In this document: positions 36,755-45,495 of the stretch, piece after piece
Layout of the letters: each line of letters begins with the position of its first letter
Numbering within the stretch: position 1 is the first letter of the stretch
Translations under genes and position numbers: made by a program
The notes under the pieces: model-generated
Databases searched by the model: none
Told to the model about the DNA's origin: nothing
The model's input: only the letters and a program-made list of their open reading frames with translations
Assembly (NCBI GenBank): GCA_905205065.1
Contig: CAJLCI010000009.1
Location: 14,465 to 78,464, forward strand
DNA length: 64,000 bases
Reading direction: 5' to 3'
Origin: an uncultured Eubacteriales bacterium
GTDB taxonomy: Bacteria > Bacillota > Clostridia > Oscillospirales > CAG-272

Positions 36755-36884
36755 TTTTGTTCTTTGCAACTGACGGATAATGCGGAAAACCGCAGGGGAG
36801 CAGAGAATATTGCAGAATTTTTCTGTATTAAGCCGACCGTCTGGGCACACTTAACTTTCTGAGGTTAGGTGTGCCCTTTTCTGT
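36755..36884 (+). promoter_or_regulatory. ZTP (pfl) riboswitch with terminator
   Basis: The aptamer has the family signatures: CAACTGACGG at the 5' side, a GCGG/CCGC stem followed by AGGGGAG, and the 3' core AGCCGACCGTCTGGGCAC. The 3' side runs into a terminator stem (GGGCACACTTAAC/GTTAGGTGTGCCC) followed by CTTTTCTG. ZTP/ZMP riboswitches sense a shortage of 10-formyl-tetrahydrofolate, which makes the AICAR nucleotide pile up, and then turn on purine and folate genes. The cluster below encodes purines together with glyA and fhs, which fits exactly. Confidence 0.93.
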
Positions 36885-36953
36885 TTATGCAGACACTTTA
36901 ACGGCTTTAATTTTTGTATTTTACGTATTTCATGAAAGGATATTCAGACAAAA

Positions 36954-37448
36954 ATGAAAAAGGTAGGAATTATAATGGGCAGCAAAAGTGATCTGCCTGT
37001 AATTGAAAAGGCAGTCAGTGTGTTGAAAGCTTTTGATATACCTTACGAAGTACATGTATACTCGGCTCACAGAACTCCCGAACAGTCAAAAGAATTTGCT
37101 CAGACGGCGAGAGAAAATGGATTTGGCGTTATTATTGCAGCGGCAGGAATGGCGGCTCATCTTGCAGGTGCCATTGCCGCAAACACTACGCTTCCGGTCA
37201 TCGGAATTCCGTGCGGTTCGCAAAACCTCGGCGGTATCGACGCTCTTCTTTCAACTGTTCAGATGCCATCTGGAATTCCTGTCGCGACAGTCGCTGTAAA
37301 CGGAGGTGCCAACGCCGCGCTGCTTTCTGCACAGATTCTTGCAGTTGAAGACAGCGGACTCGCTGAAAAATTAGACGCAAAAAGAAAATCAGACTTAGAA
37401 AATGTCCTCCAAAACGACGCGGAAATTTCTTCTCAGTTTAACGTCTGA
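36954..37448 (+). CDS. purE: 5-(carboxyamino)imidazole ribonucleotide mutase
   Basis: The 164-aa product carries out the AIR/N5-CAIR carboxylation step to CAIR. It has the family N-terminus [18 protein letters not shown], the AHRTPEQ motif and [20 protein letters not shown]. The partner carboxylase PurK is not encoded in this cluster, so either it lies elsewhere or this PurE uses CO2 and AIR directly (class II). The type cannot be fixed by eye. It is the first gene after the riboswitch. Confidence 0.95.
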   Translation: MKKVGIIMGSKSDLPVIEKAVSVLKAFDIPYEVHVYSAHRTPEQSKEFAQTARENGFGVIIAAAGMAAHLAGAIAANTTLPVIGIPCGSQNLGGIDALLSTVQMPSGIPVATVAVNGGANAALLSAQILAVEDSGLAEKLDAKRKSDLENVLQNDAEISSQFNV

Positions 37449-37495
37449 TATTGGCAAAAGAAAATAAAAACCAAGGAAAGGTATGGAAATATAGC

Positions 37496-38206
37496 ATGGA
37501 AAAGAAAGAGCTTCTCTATGAAGGCAAAGCTAAAAAAGTATATGCTACCGACGATTGCGAGGTACTGATTGTATCGTACAAGGATGATGCTACGGCGTTT
37601 AACGGTCTGAAAAAAGGCACCATCGGAGGCAAAGGAGCGATAAATAACCGCGTAACAAATTACATGATGCAGCTTTTGGAAAAAGAAGGAGTTCCTACAC
37701 ATTTTGTAAAAGAACTTTCACCCTGTGAAACACTTGTCAAAAAAGTTACGATAGTTCCTCTTGAAGTAATTATCCGTAACATCTCTGCGGGTTCGTTTGC
37801 AAAACGTTACGGAGTAGAAGAGGGAATTGTATTTTCGGAGCCCACTATCGAGTTTTCATACAAAAATGACGAGCTCGGAGACCCGCTTATCAACGATTAC
37901 CATGCCGTCGCGCTTGGTCTCGCAACAAAAGAGGAAATAGAAACAATTAAATGTATTGCATTCAAAGTCAACGACATTATGAAAAAGTTTTTTAAGGAAA
38001 TTAAAGTCGATCTCGTTGACTTTAAGCTTGAGTTCGGAAAACTCAGCGACGGTTCGATAGTTCTTGCGGACGAAATTTCTCCGGATACCTGTCGCTTTTG
38101 GGACAGCGATACTCACGAAAAGCTGGATAAAGACCGTTTCCGCAGAGATCTCGGAAATGTTGAGGATGCGTATAAAGAAATGATGAAACGCATTCTCGGC
38201 GAATAA
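37496..38206 (+). CDS. purC: SAICAR synthetase
   Basis: This ATP-grasp-like enzyme adds aspartate to CAIR. The 236-aa product begins [20 protein letters not shown] and contains [21 protein letters not shown], the conserved [10 protein letters not shown] and [14 protein letters not shown]. The longest frame begins at a TTG 15 codons upstream; the ATG gives the normal family length and is preferred, although the ribosome site AAGGAAAGG is then rather far away. Overlaps no neighbour; purF begins 17 nt later. Confidence 0.94.
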   Translation: MEKKELLYEGKAKKVYATDDCEVLIVSYKDDATAFNGLKKGTIGGKGAINNRVTNYMMQLLEKEGVPTHFVKELSPCETLVKKVTIVPLEVIIRNISAGSFAKRYGVEEGIVFSEPTIEFSYKNDELGDPLINDYHAVALGLATKEEIETIKCIAFKVNDIMKKFFKEIKVDLVDFKLEFGKLSDGSIVLADEISPDTCRFWDSDTHEKLDKDRFRRDLGNVEDAYKEMMKRILGE

Positions 38207-38222
38207 TCGGAGGATTCGAATA

Positions 38223-39647
38223 ATGGGTGGATTTTTCGGCGCAGCCGCAAAACATGATATTATTTCGGATGTTTTTTTCGGAACAGACTACCATTCTCAT
38301 TTGGGTACTCGCAGCGGCGGTCTTGCGGCATACGCCAAAGACGTCGGTCTGCAACGTGTTATTCACAATATAGAAAACTCTCCGTTTCGAACAAAATTTG
38401 AGCATATATTTGAACAGATGCACGGAACATCAGCCATCGGCTGCATAAACGATACCGATCCGCAGCCGCTTCTGATTCGTTCAAATCTTGGAACATATGC
38501 GATCTGCATTATAGGAATTATTAACAATTCGGAACAGCTTTTAAAGCAATATCTGTCATTCAGCGGCGGTCATTTCGGCGCCATGACCGGAGGAAAAGTA
38601 AACTCGACAGAACTTGTGGCGGCACTGATCAACCAGAAAACAAATTTCACGGACGGAATTCGTTTTGCGCAGGACGAAATCGACGGTACAGCATCAATTC
38701 TGATTCTCAAGGATGATGGTAATATTATTGCAGCGCGCGATAGACTCGGAAGGCTTCCGGTAGCTCTTGCCGGAAATGATGAAGGCTACTGCGTCTCATT
38801 TGAAACGTTTGCATACGAGAAATTAGGATACTCTCCCATCAGAGAACTCGGTCCCGGCGAAATAATAGAATTTGATGGAGAAAATGTCAAAGTTCTCGGA
38901 GCACCGCACAACGAAATGAGGGTTTGCTCTTTTCTTTGGACATATTACGGCTATCCCACGTCAAGCTATGAAGGAGTCAATGTTGAAACAATGCGGTACC
39001 GCAACGGAGCTGAAATGGCAAAAAACGATGAAGAAAGCGGAACATTGCCTCAGCTTGACTATGTCGGAGGAGTCCCAGATTCCGGAACACCTCACGCTAT
39101 AGGATACGCGAATTATAGCCATGTGCCGTTTGCACGTCCTTTTATTAAATATACCCCGACATGGCCGCGCAGCTTTATGCCAATAAATCAGACCGAGCGC
39201 AACCGAGTGGCCAAAATGAAACAGATTCCGGTTTGCGAACTGATAAAGGGCAAGAATTTGCTATTTGTTGACGACTCGATTGTCAGAGGAACTCAGCTTC
39301 GTGAAACAGTAGAATTTCTGTATGAAAACGGAGCAAGTTCGGTACACATGAGATCGGCCTGCCCTCCTATTATGTATGGCTGTAAATACTTGAATTTCTC
39401 TCGATCTACAAGTGACATGGAGCTGATTACACGGTCTACAATCGCAGAGCTTGAGGGCGAAGAAGGACTAAAACATCTTGATGAGTACAGCGATCCCCAG
39501 TCAGAACGCGGAAAAGCAATGAGAAAGGCTATTTGTGAAAAGCTTCATTTTGCTTCGCTCGAATTTCAGACAATTGAAGGCCTTTGTCAGGCAATCGGCA
39601 TAGAGCCGTGTAAGCTTTGTACATATTGCTGGACAGGAAAAGAATAA
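38223..39647 (+). CDS. purF: Amidophosphoribosyltransferase variant lacking the N-terminal cysteine nucleophile
   Basis: PurF makes phosphoribosylamine from PRPP and glutamine-derived ammonia. The 474-aa product has the PRPP loop LLFVDDSIVRGTQ near residue 355, MRSACPPIMYG, and a C-terminal CKLCTYCW. In standard PurF, Cys2 (start MCG) is the glutaminase nucleophile. Here the protein starts MGGFFGAAAKHD, and the HRGQE and NG motifs of the glutaminase domain are also altered (HLGTRSGG, IIGIINN). The glutaminase half is therefore probably inactive, and the enzyme may use free ammonia or a partner. The start is not in doubt: an AGGA ribosome site precedes the ATG and no cysteine codon lies upstream in frame. 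Position in the pur operon supports the PurF role. Confidence 0.88.
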   Translation: MGGFFGAAAKHDIISDVFFGTDYHSHLGTRSGGLAAYAKDVGLQRVIHNIENSPFRTKFEHIFEQMHGTSAIGCINDTDPQPLLIRSNLGTYAICIIGIINNSEQLLKQYLSFSGGHFGAMTGGKVNSTELVAALINQKTNFTDGIRFAQDEIDGTASILILKDDGNIIAARDRLGRLPVALAGNDEGYCVSFETFAYEKLGYSPIRELGPGEIIEFDGENVKVLGAPHNEMRVCSFLWTYYGYPTSSYEGVNVETMRYRNGAEMAKNDEESGTLPQLDYVGGVPDSGTPHAIGYANYSHVPFARPFIKYTPTWPRSFMPINQTERNRVAKMKQIPVCELIKGKNLLFVDDSIVRGTQLRETVEFLYENGASSVHMRSACPPIMYGCKYLNFSRSTSDMELITRSTIAELEGEEGLKHLDEYSDPQSERGKAMRKAICEKLHFASLEFQTIEGLCQAIGIEPCKLCTYCWTGKE

Positions 39648-39698
39648 TCAAAACCGAATACATAAGTCTGCGGTAATACTGAAAGGAACAATAGACAT

Positions 39699-40748
39699 AT
39701 GAATGAAATTTCAAAATCAGACAGCTACGCCGCTGCGGGAGTAGATATTACCGCGGGATATAAAGCTGTCGAGCTTATGAAAAAACATATTGCACGGACA
39801 ATGACATCCGGAGTTTGTTCAGATGTAGGAGGCTTCGGAGGACTGTTCGAGCTTGACATGACAGGAATTTCAAAGCCGGTTCTCGTAAGCGGAACAGACG
39901 GAGTGGGAACGAAGTTGAAAATTGCGTTTCTGATGGACAAACACGATTCTGTCGGAATCGACTGTGTCGCAATGTGTGTAAACGATATTATCTGCTGCGG
40001 AGCAAGGCCGCTGTTTTTCCTTGATTACATAGCCTGCGGAAAAAATATTCCCGAAAAAATTGCAGAAATTGTCAAAGGCGTCTGCGAAGGCTGCGTACAG
40101 TCCGGAGCGGCGCTGATCGGCGGCGAAACGGCCGAGATGCCTGGCTTTTATCCCGCTGATGAATACGACCTTGCCGGATACTGCACAGGTATTGTTGATA
40201 AAAATAAGATAATTGATAACCGTACTATGAAAAAAGGCGATGTAATAATTGCACTTCCGTCAAGCGGCGTTCATTCAAACGGGTTTTCTCTTGTACGTAA
40301 AGTTTTTAATGTTGAAAACAGTGATATTAAAAAACCGATTGACGCTCTCGGCGGAAAATCGGTTGGGGAAACGCTCCTTACCCCTACAAAAATCTATGTA
40401 AAAGCTGTTCTCGGCTTGCTTGATCAAATAAAAATCAAAGGTATTTCACATATAACCGGAGGCGGCTTTTACGAAAACATACCGAGAAGTATTCCGGATG
40501 GTCTGAGTGCCGAAATTGAAAGAAAAGCAGTACGAGTTCTTCCGATTTTTGACTTAATCGCATCCGCAGGAAAAATAAGCGAACGTGATATGTTCAATAC
40601 CTTTAATATGGGAATCGGAATGAGCATTACCGTTTCCGCCGAAGATGCCGATAAAGCTTTAGCACTTCTCAAATCATACGGTGAAGATGCTTATATTATC
40701 GGAGAAATCAGCACTTCTTCAGCTTCCGATAAAATATCTATTAAATAA
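39699..40748 (+). CDS. purM: Phosphoribosylformylglycinamidine cyclo-ligase
   Basis: This ATP-dependent enzyme closes the imidazole ring to give AIR. The 349-aa product starts [20 protein letters not shown], and contains [58 protein letters not shown], and the signature [14 protein letters not shown]. Length matches the family. It lies 51 nt after purF in the same transcript. Repeat element E follows. Confidence 0.97.
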   Translation: MNEISKSDSYAAAGVDITAGYKAVELMKKHIARTMTSGVCSDVGGFGGLFELDMTGISKPVLVSGTDGVGTKLKIAFLMDKHDSVGIDCVAMCVNDIICCGARPLFFLDYIACGKNIPEKIAEIVKGVCEGCVQSGAALIGGETAEMPGFYPADEYDLAGYCTGIVDKNKIIDNRTMKKGDVIIALPSSGVHSNGFSLVRKVFNVENSDIKKPIDALGGKSVGETLLTPTKIYVKAVLGLLDQIKIKGISHITGGGFYENIPRSIPDGLSAEIERKAVRVLPIFDLIASAGKISERDMFNTFNMGIGMSITVSAEDADKALALLKSYGEDAYIIGEISTSSASDKISIK

Positions 40749-40820
40749 TTTTTTCATACGCTATAGTTTACAGTTTTTATAAATATGTATAAGGTGTTAT
40801 AACAGCATACAGAAATCATT

Positions 40821-41098
40821 AATATAACTCAGAACTGTTTACGTTTTCGGCTGTAAAGACATTTGTGCGTAAAGGTATTTGTCCGTGAAGGCGATCGACT
40901 GTAAGGGTGTTCGATTGTAAGAGTGTTCGACTGTAAAGACGTTCGACTGTAAAGGCGTTCGACTGTAAAGGCGTTCGATTGTAAAGGCGTTCGATTGTAA
41001 AGGCGTTCAGCTCTGCAGGTGTTTGACTCTTCAGGCGGCGGATTACGTTCAATTTATCCGGCGGCGGTTTGACAAGCCATTAGAATGTCTTATGATGG
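40821..41098 (-). repeat. Intergenic repeat element, copy E, inverted (13 units)
   Basis: This copy lies in the opposite orientation. The plus strand reads tail (ATATAACTCAGAACTG), then 13 units of exactly 16 nt from 40835 to 41042 without a single indel (CTGTAAAGGCGTTCGA and close variants), then a head whose complement contains CCATCATAAGACATTC and ACCGCCGCCGG. Middle units are identical or differ by one base, so the expansion is recent or homogenised. It lies between purM and purN. Confidence 0.85.
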
Positions 41099-41224
41099 CA
41101 CTGTTCTTCTTATTGAATATGCATGTACGGCGGACCGGATTTTTGTGATTACCGAGAATGCATCAGTAAATATCGGTCTTCGGTATAGCGTTCCGTTCAG
41201 ATATGGAAAGGAATGATTGTTTAA

Positions 41225-41833
41225 GTGAAAAAAATAAAACTCGCTGTTTTTGTCTCCGGAGGCGGTACAAATCTCCAGGCTTTGATTGACGCGCAGAAAA
41301 ACGGAATCATCGAAAACGGAGAAATAAAGCTTGTCGTTTCAAGCAATCCCAACGCATATGCTGTTGTCCGCGCTGAAAAGGAGGGAATAACCACAGCTAT
41401 TGTCGACAAAAAACTTTGCAAAACACAGAGCGAATTTGAAGACAAACTGTCAGAAGAGCTTGAAAAACACAGTATAGAGATTATAGTTCTGGCCGGTTTC
41501 ATGTGTATTTTAAGCGAACGCTTTACGCGGCTTTATGACCGTCGGATTATCAACGTACACCCTTCTCTTATTCCGTCTTTCTGCGGCAAAGGCTTCTATG
41601 GAATTCGTGTTCACAAGGCCGCTTTGGAAAAAGGAGTTAAGGTAACGGGCGCGACCGTACATTTTGTAAATGAAATTCCCGACGGCGGAGAAATAATAAT
41701 GCAGAAAGCTGTTGCCGTACATGAAGGAGACACCCCGGAAACTTTACAGAAAAGAGTTATGAGACTTGCAGAATGGAAAATTCTACCAGAAGCGGTAGAA
41801 AAAGTTTGCAGGGATATGAAAGAAAAGTGTTAA
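41225..41833 (+). CDS. purN: Phosphoribosylglycinamide formyltransferase
   Basis: PurN moves a formyl group from 10-formyl-tetrahydrofolate to GAR. The 202-aa product starts with KLAVFVSGGGTNLQALIDA, and has the folate and catalytic segments AGFMCILSERF, INVHPSLIPSFCGKGFYG (Asn/His), and VTGATVHFVNEIPDGGEIIMQKAV (Asp). It starts at GTG after an AAAGGA ribosome site. It depends on the formyl donor made by Fhs, encoded at the end of the cluster. Confidence 0.96.
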   Translation: MKKIKLAVFVSGGGTNLQALIDAQKNGIIENGEIKLVVSSNPNAYAVVRAEKEGITTAIVDKKLCKTQSEFEDKLSEELEKHSIEIIVLAGFMCILSERFTRLYDRRIINVHPSLIPSFCGKGFYGIRVHKAALEKGVKVTGATVHFVNEIPDGGEIIMQKAVAVHEGDTPETLQKRVMRLAEWKILPEAVEKVCRDMKEKC

Positions 41834-41952
41834 AAACTGTCTTATTCTGAGGAATACGCAAAGCTATGCATTTATGCACTTCTTTGTGTTTTGTCTTTAA
41901 TCTTATAACAATAAAGCAAACTTTGTTATTAAAATAAGAAAGGGATATTTTT

Positions 41953-42672
41953 ATGAATATCTATAAAATTAACGACGCCGCGGAGCTTATAAAAGACAAC
42001 TCATATGTAGGACGCGGTATTATAATCGGAAAAACATCGGACGGAAAAAACGCCTGCAGTGCATATTTTATAATGGGAAGAAGCGCCAACAGCAGAAACC
42101 GCATTTTTTCAGAACATGACGGCTCTGTCTATACTGAACCGTTTGACTCTTCAAAGGTAGAAGACCCCAGCCTGATTATTTATGCCGCAATCCGCAAGCT
42201 CGATAATAAGCTGATTGTCACCAACGGCGATCAGACAGACACAATATACAATGCTATAAAAAACGGCAGCAATTTTACTGAAGCCCTCAAGACGAGAGAA
42301 TTTGAACCAGACAATCCCAATTTTACGCCAAGAATCAGCGGAATGCTTACCTTTAAAGACGGTGACTTTAAATATGATATGAGTATTTTAAAAAGCCTTG
42401 ACAGCGACGGAACAGCATGCTGCAGATATAATTTTGAATATCCCGCGTCTTCCGGTCTCGGTCATTTTATACATACATACGTCTGCGACGGAAATCCTAT
42501 TCCCACTTTTCAGGGAGAACCCGAACGTGTAATGATTCCTAACAATATTGATCAATTTACAGATTCCCTGTGGAATTCTCTCGACCGTGACAATAAAATT
42601 TCTCTGTATGTAAGATATACCGATTTAAAAACAGGTAAAGAAGAAAATCGTCTGATAAATAAAAATAAATAA
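41953..42672 (+). CDS. purO: IMP cyclohydrolase, archaeal PurO type
   Basis: This enzyme closes the second ring to give IMP. The 239-aa product matches the PurO family first known from archaea: SYVGRGIIIGKTSDGKNACSAYFIMGRSANSRNRIF at the N-terminus (glycine-rich then GRS.NSRNR), a central LIVTNGDQTDTIY, and FEPDNPNFTPRISGM. It is unrelated to the IMP cyclohydrolase domain of bifunctional PurH. The next gene supplies the transformylase that PurH would otherwise carry, so the two together replace PurH. Confidence 0.93.
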   Translation: MNIYKINDAAELIKDNSYVGRGIIIGKTSDGKNACSAYFIMGRSANSRNRIFSEHDGSVYTEPFDSSKVEDPSLIIYAAIRKLDNKLIVTNGDQTDTIYNAIKNGSNFTEALKTREFEPDNPNFTPRISGMLTFKDGDFKYDMSILKSLDSDGTACCRYNFEYPASSGLGHFIHTYVCDGNPIPTFQGEPERVMIPNNIDQFTDSLWNSLDRDNKISLYVRYTDLKTGKEENRLINKNK

Positions 42673-42776
42673 TTGACTTCTACAGAGTCAGAAAATCTGT
42701 TCTTGCAACTTTACAAAATTAAGCCCGCATTATACACGCCCGTTTTACCGAATATTGAAAGGAATGGTCAACGCAA

Positions 42777-43961
42777 ATGAAAGAGTTTGAACTTAAATAT
42801 GGATGTAATCCAAACCAAAAGCCTGCCAGAATTTTTATGAACGGCAATAAAGATTTGCCGATTGAAATTCTTTGCGGCAAACCCGGATATATCAATTTCC
42901 TTGACGCTTTTAACAGCTGGCAGCTTGTTAAAGAGCTGAAAGAGACCCTCGGCCTTCCTGCCGCATCCTCATTCAAACATGTCAGTCCAACTTCCGCCGC
43001 AGTGGGAATTCCACTTTCAGTCAAGCTAAAAAAGGCTTGCTTTGCAGACGATATAGAAGATCTTGACAAGTCTCCTTTAGCCTGCGCTTATGCGAGAGCG
43101 AGAGGAACCGACCGTATGTGTTCTTTCGGCGATTGGGTAGCTCTTTCTGATGTTTGCGATGTTACGACTGCAAAAATGATAAAACGAGAGGTCTCGGATG
43201 GAGTAATTGCTCCGGGATATGAGCCGGAAGCTTTGGAAATTTTAAAGACCAAGAGAAAAGGCAATTACAACATTGTAAAAATTGATCCTGATTATATTCC
43301 CGAAGAGGTTGAACAAAAACAGGTTTTTGGAATTACTTTCGAGCAGGGCCGTAACAATTTCAAAATCGGCAAAGAACTCCTTTCAAACGTAGTTACAGAA
43401 AACAGGGAAATGCCGGAGAGTGCTATACGCGATCTTATAGTATCTCTTATCACATTGAAATATACCCAGTCAAACTCGGTATGCTACGCTGTCGATGGAC
43501 AGGCAATCGGCGTAGGAGCAGGTCAGCAGTCGAGAATTCATTGTACGCGCCTTGCCGGTTCAAAGGCGGACACCTGGTTTTTACGGCAGCATGACAAGGT
43601 TCTATCTCTTCCGTTCAAAGAAACTCTCGGAAGACCGGACCGCGACAATGTTATAGATGGATATATAAATAAAAACGAAGAAGACGTCTGCGCCGACGGA
43701 AACTGGCAGAAATATTTTACAAGGCGGCCTGAGCCTCTTACGGACAAGGAAATAAGAGAATTTTTGTCAGGTATAGACGGAGTTGCTCTGGGGTCTGATG
43801 CATTTTTTCCTTTCGGCGACAATATCGAAAGAGCAAAGCGAAGCGGAGTAAAATATATAGCCGAGCCGGGCGGTTCGATTCGTGATGATCTCGTAATTGA
43901 ATGCTGCAATAAATACGGAATAGCTATGGCATTTACAGGAATGCGCCTTTTCCACCATTGA
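42777..43961 (+). CDS. purV: Stand-alone AICAR transformylase (PurH C-terminal half)
   Basis: This enzyme formylates AICAR using 10-formyl-tetrahydrofolate. The 394-aa product covers only the transformylase part of Pur[51 protein letters not shown] (catalytic Lys-His), [31 protein letters not shown] and a C-terminal [13 protein letters not shown]...[11 protein letters not shown]. The N-terminal IMP cyclohydrolase domain is absent and no fragment of it lies upstream. Called PurV in some schemes. It substitutes for the missing half with the preceding purO. Confidence 0.93.
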   Translation: MKEFELKYGCNPNQKPARIFMNGNKDLPIEILCGKPGYINFLDAFNSWQLVKELKETLGLPAASSFKHVSPTSAAVGIPLSVKLKKACFADDIEDLDKSPLACAYARARGTDRMCSFGDWVALSDVCDVTTAKMIKREVSDGVIAPGYEPEALEILKTKRKGNYNIVKIDPDYIPEEVEQKQVFGITFEQGRNNFKIGKELLSNVVTENREMPESAIRDLIVSLITLKYTQSNSVCYAVDGQAIGVGAGQQSRIHCTRLAGSKADTWFLRQHDKVLSLPFKETLGRPDRDNVIDGYINKNEEDVCADGNWQKYFTRRPEPLTDKEIREFLSGIDGVALGSDAFFPFGDNIERAKRSGVKYIAEPGGSIRDDLVIECCNKYGIAMAFTGMRLFHH

Positions 43962-43993
43962 TTGTAAATATAAAATTATCAGGAGGATTTATA

Positions 43994-45232
43994 ATGAATT
44001 TTTTTGACGAACTTCAAAATTATGACGCTGCAGTAGCTGATGCCTGTAAACTTGAGCTTGAAAGACAACAGCATAATATAGAACTTATAGCTTCTGAAAA
44101 CATCGTATCAAAGGCAGTTTTACTCGCAGCCGGAGGCGTTCTCACCAACAAGTATGCGGAGGGATATCCCTCTAAGCGTTATTACGGCGGCTGTCAGTGC
44201 GTTGACATAGTTGAAGAAATAGCAAGAGAACGTGCCAAAAAGCTTTTTGGCGCCGATCATGCAAATGTTCAGCCCCACAGCGGTGCCAATGCAAACCTTG
44301 CGGTTTTCTTTGCCCTTTTGAATCCGGGAGATACAATTATGGGAATGAACCTTCAGCAGGGCGGACATCTCTCGCACGGATCTCCGGTTAATATCTCAGG
44401 AAAGTATTTTCACGTTGTGCCATACGGAGTAAACAATGAGACAGAGATGATTGACTATGATGAGATGCGAAAAATTGCTCTTGAATGTAAACCAAAGATG
44501 ATTGTCGTCGGAGCAAGCGCATATTCCCGCATCATAGATTTCAAAAAATGCCGTGAAATTGCTGACGAAGTCTGTGCATATCTTATGGTCGATATGGCAC
44601 ATATAGCCGGACTCATCGCAGCAGGTGTACATCCGTCGCCGGTACCGTATGCTGATGTGGTTACAACTACAACGCACAAGACACTCCGCGGCCCCAGAGG
44701 CGGAATGATTCTCTGCAAAGAGGAACTTGCCAAACAAATTGACAAAGCTGTCTTTCCGGGAACTCAGGGCGGACCACTTATGCATATAATTGCCGCAAAA
44801 GCGGTCGCTCTCGGCGAGGCGATGACCGATGAATTCAAGGAATATCAGCGCCAGATTGTAAAAAATGCAGCTGTTCTCTGCAATGCCCTGATGGATGAAG
44901 GTATTGATATCGTTTCCGGCGGTACAGACAATCATTTAATGCTTTTAAAGCTTACGGGAACAAGTCTTACCGGAAAGGAGCTCGAGCATTACCTCGATGA
45001 GGTTCATATAACAGCGAATAAAAACACTATTCCTAATGATCCGCAAAGCCCGTTTGTTACAAGCGGTCTGAGAATCGGAACCCCGGCGGTTACCACACGT
45101 GGTTTCAAGGAGGCTGAAATGCTTAAAATCGCAAAGTGGATCAGCGATATAATTTCCGATTTTGAGGGAAATAAAGCACGTGTATCTGATGAGGTACAGC
45201 AGCTTTGTGCTGGATTTCCTATCTATAGCTAA
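43994..45232 (+). CDS. glyA: Serine hydroxymethyltransferase
   Basis: This PLP enzyme splits serine into glycine and a one-carbon unit on tetrahydrofolate. The 412-aa product starts [19 protein letters not shown], with [64 protein letters not shown] and the PLP lysine in [15 protein letters not shown]. The ATG behind AGGAGG is used; an upstream ATG in the same frame overlaps the end of purV. It supplies glycine for purine synthesis and one-carbon units for PurN and PurV. Confidence 0.97.
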   Translation: MNFFDELQNYDAAVADACKLELERQQHNIELIASENIVSKAVLLAAGGVLTNKYAEGYPSKRYYGGCQCVDIVEEIARERAKKLFGADHANVQPHSGANANLAVFFALLNPGDTIMGMNLQQGGHLSHGSPVNISGKYFHVVPYGVNNETEMIDYDEMRKIALECKPKMIVVGASAYSRIIDFKKCREIADEVCAYLMVDMAHIAGLIAAGVHPSPVPYADVVTTTTHKTLRGPRGGMILCKEELAKQIDKAVFPGTQGGPLMHIIAAKAVALGEAMTDEFKEYQRQIVKNAAVLCNALMDEGIDIVSGGTDNHLMLLKLTGTSLTGKELEHYLDEVHITANKNTIPNDPQSPFVTSGLRIGTPAVTTRGFKEAEMLKIAKWISDIISDFEGNKARVSDEVQQLCAGFPIYS

Positions 45233-45349
45233 AATCAAATTTTAAAGCAGATACTGCGCGCTATAGCGGGCAGTATCTGCCAGTTTGTCGCACAATTATT
45301 TAAATAAAAGCGGACAGCCCCATTACGGTACTCTCTGCAATGAACCATT

Positions 45350-45471
45350 CCGTCATGAGGCAGGACTAATTTAGCAGAAAGTTTCACTCATATCGAATAC
45401 AGGTACGGTACCCTCCGCTTATAGAGGCAAGCTTCTTTACAGGCGGAAAACATTTTGTCCGCAGTTATATT
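45350..45471 (+). repeat. Intergenic repeat element, copy F (1 unit)
   Basis: A partly decayed head (CGTCATGAGGCAGGAC, TAGCAGAAAGTTTCAC), the well-kept CCTCCGCTTATAGAGGC (45412-45428), one unit (AAGCTTCTTTACAGGC, 45429-45444) and a short tail (CCGCAGTTATATT) are visible. It ends 25 nt before purD. Confidence 0.65.
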
Positions 45472-45495
45472 TTTTTCATTTGAAAGAGGTATTTC

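Noticed and set aside
40835..41042. CRISPR array
   Set aside because: The units are directly abutting with no unique spacers, and no cas genes are present.
40819..41052. Minus-strand reading frame of 77 codons with a 16-residue repeat peptide
   Set aside because: The periodic peptide is a necessary result of the 16-nt array being read through three frames; there is no ribosome site and the other copies of the repeat do not keep an open frame.
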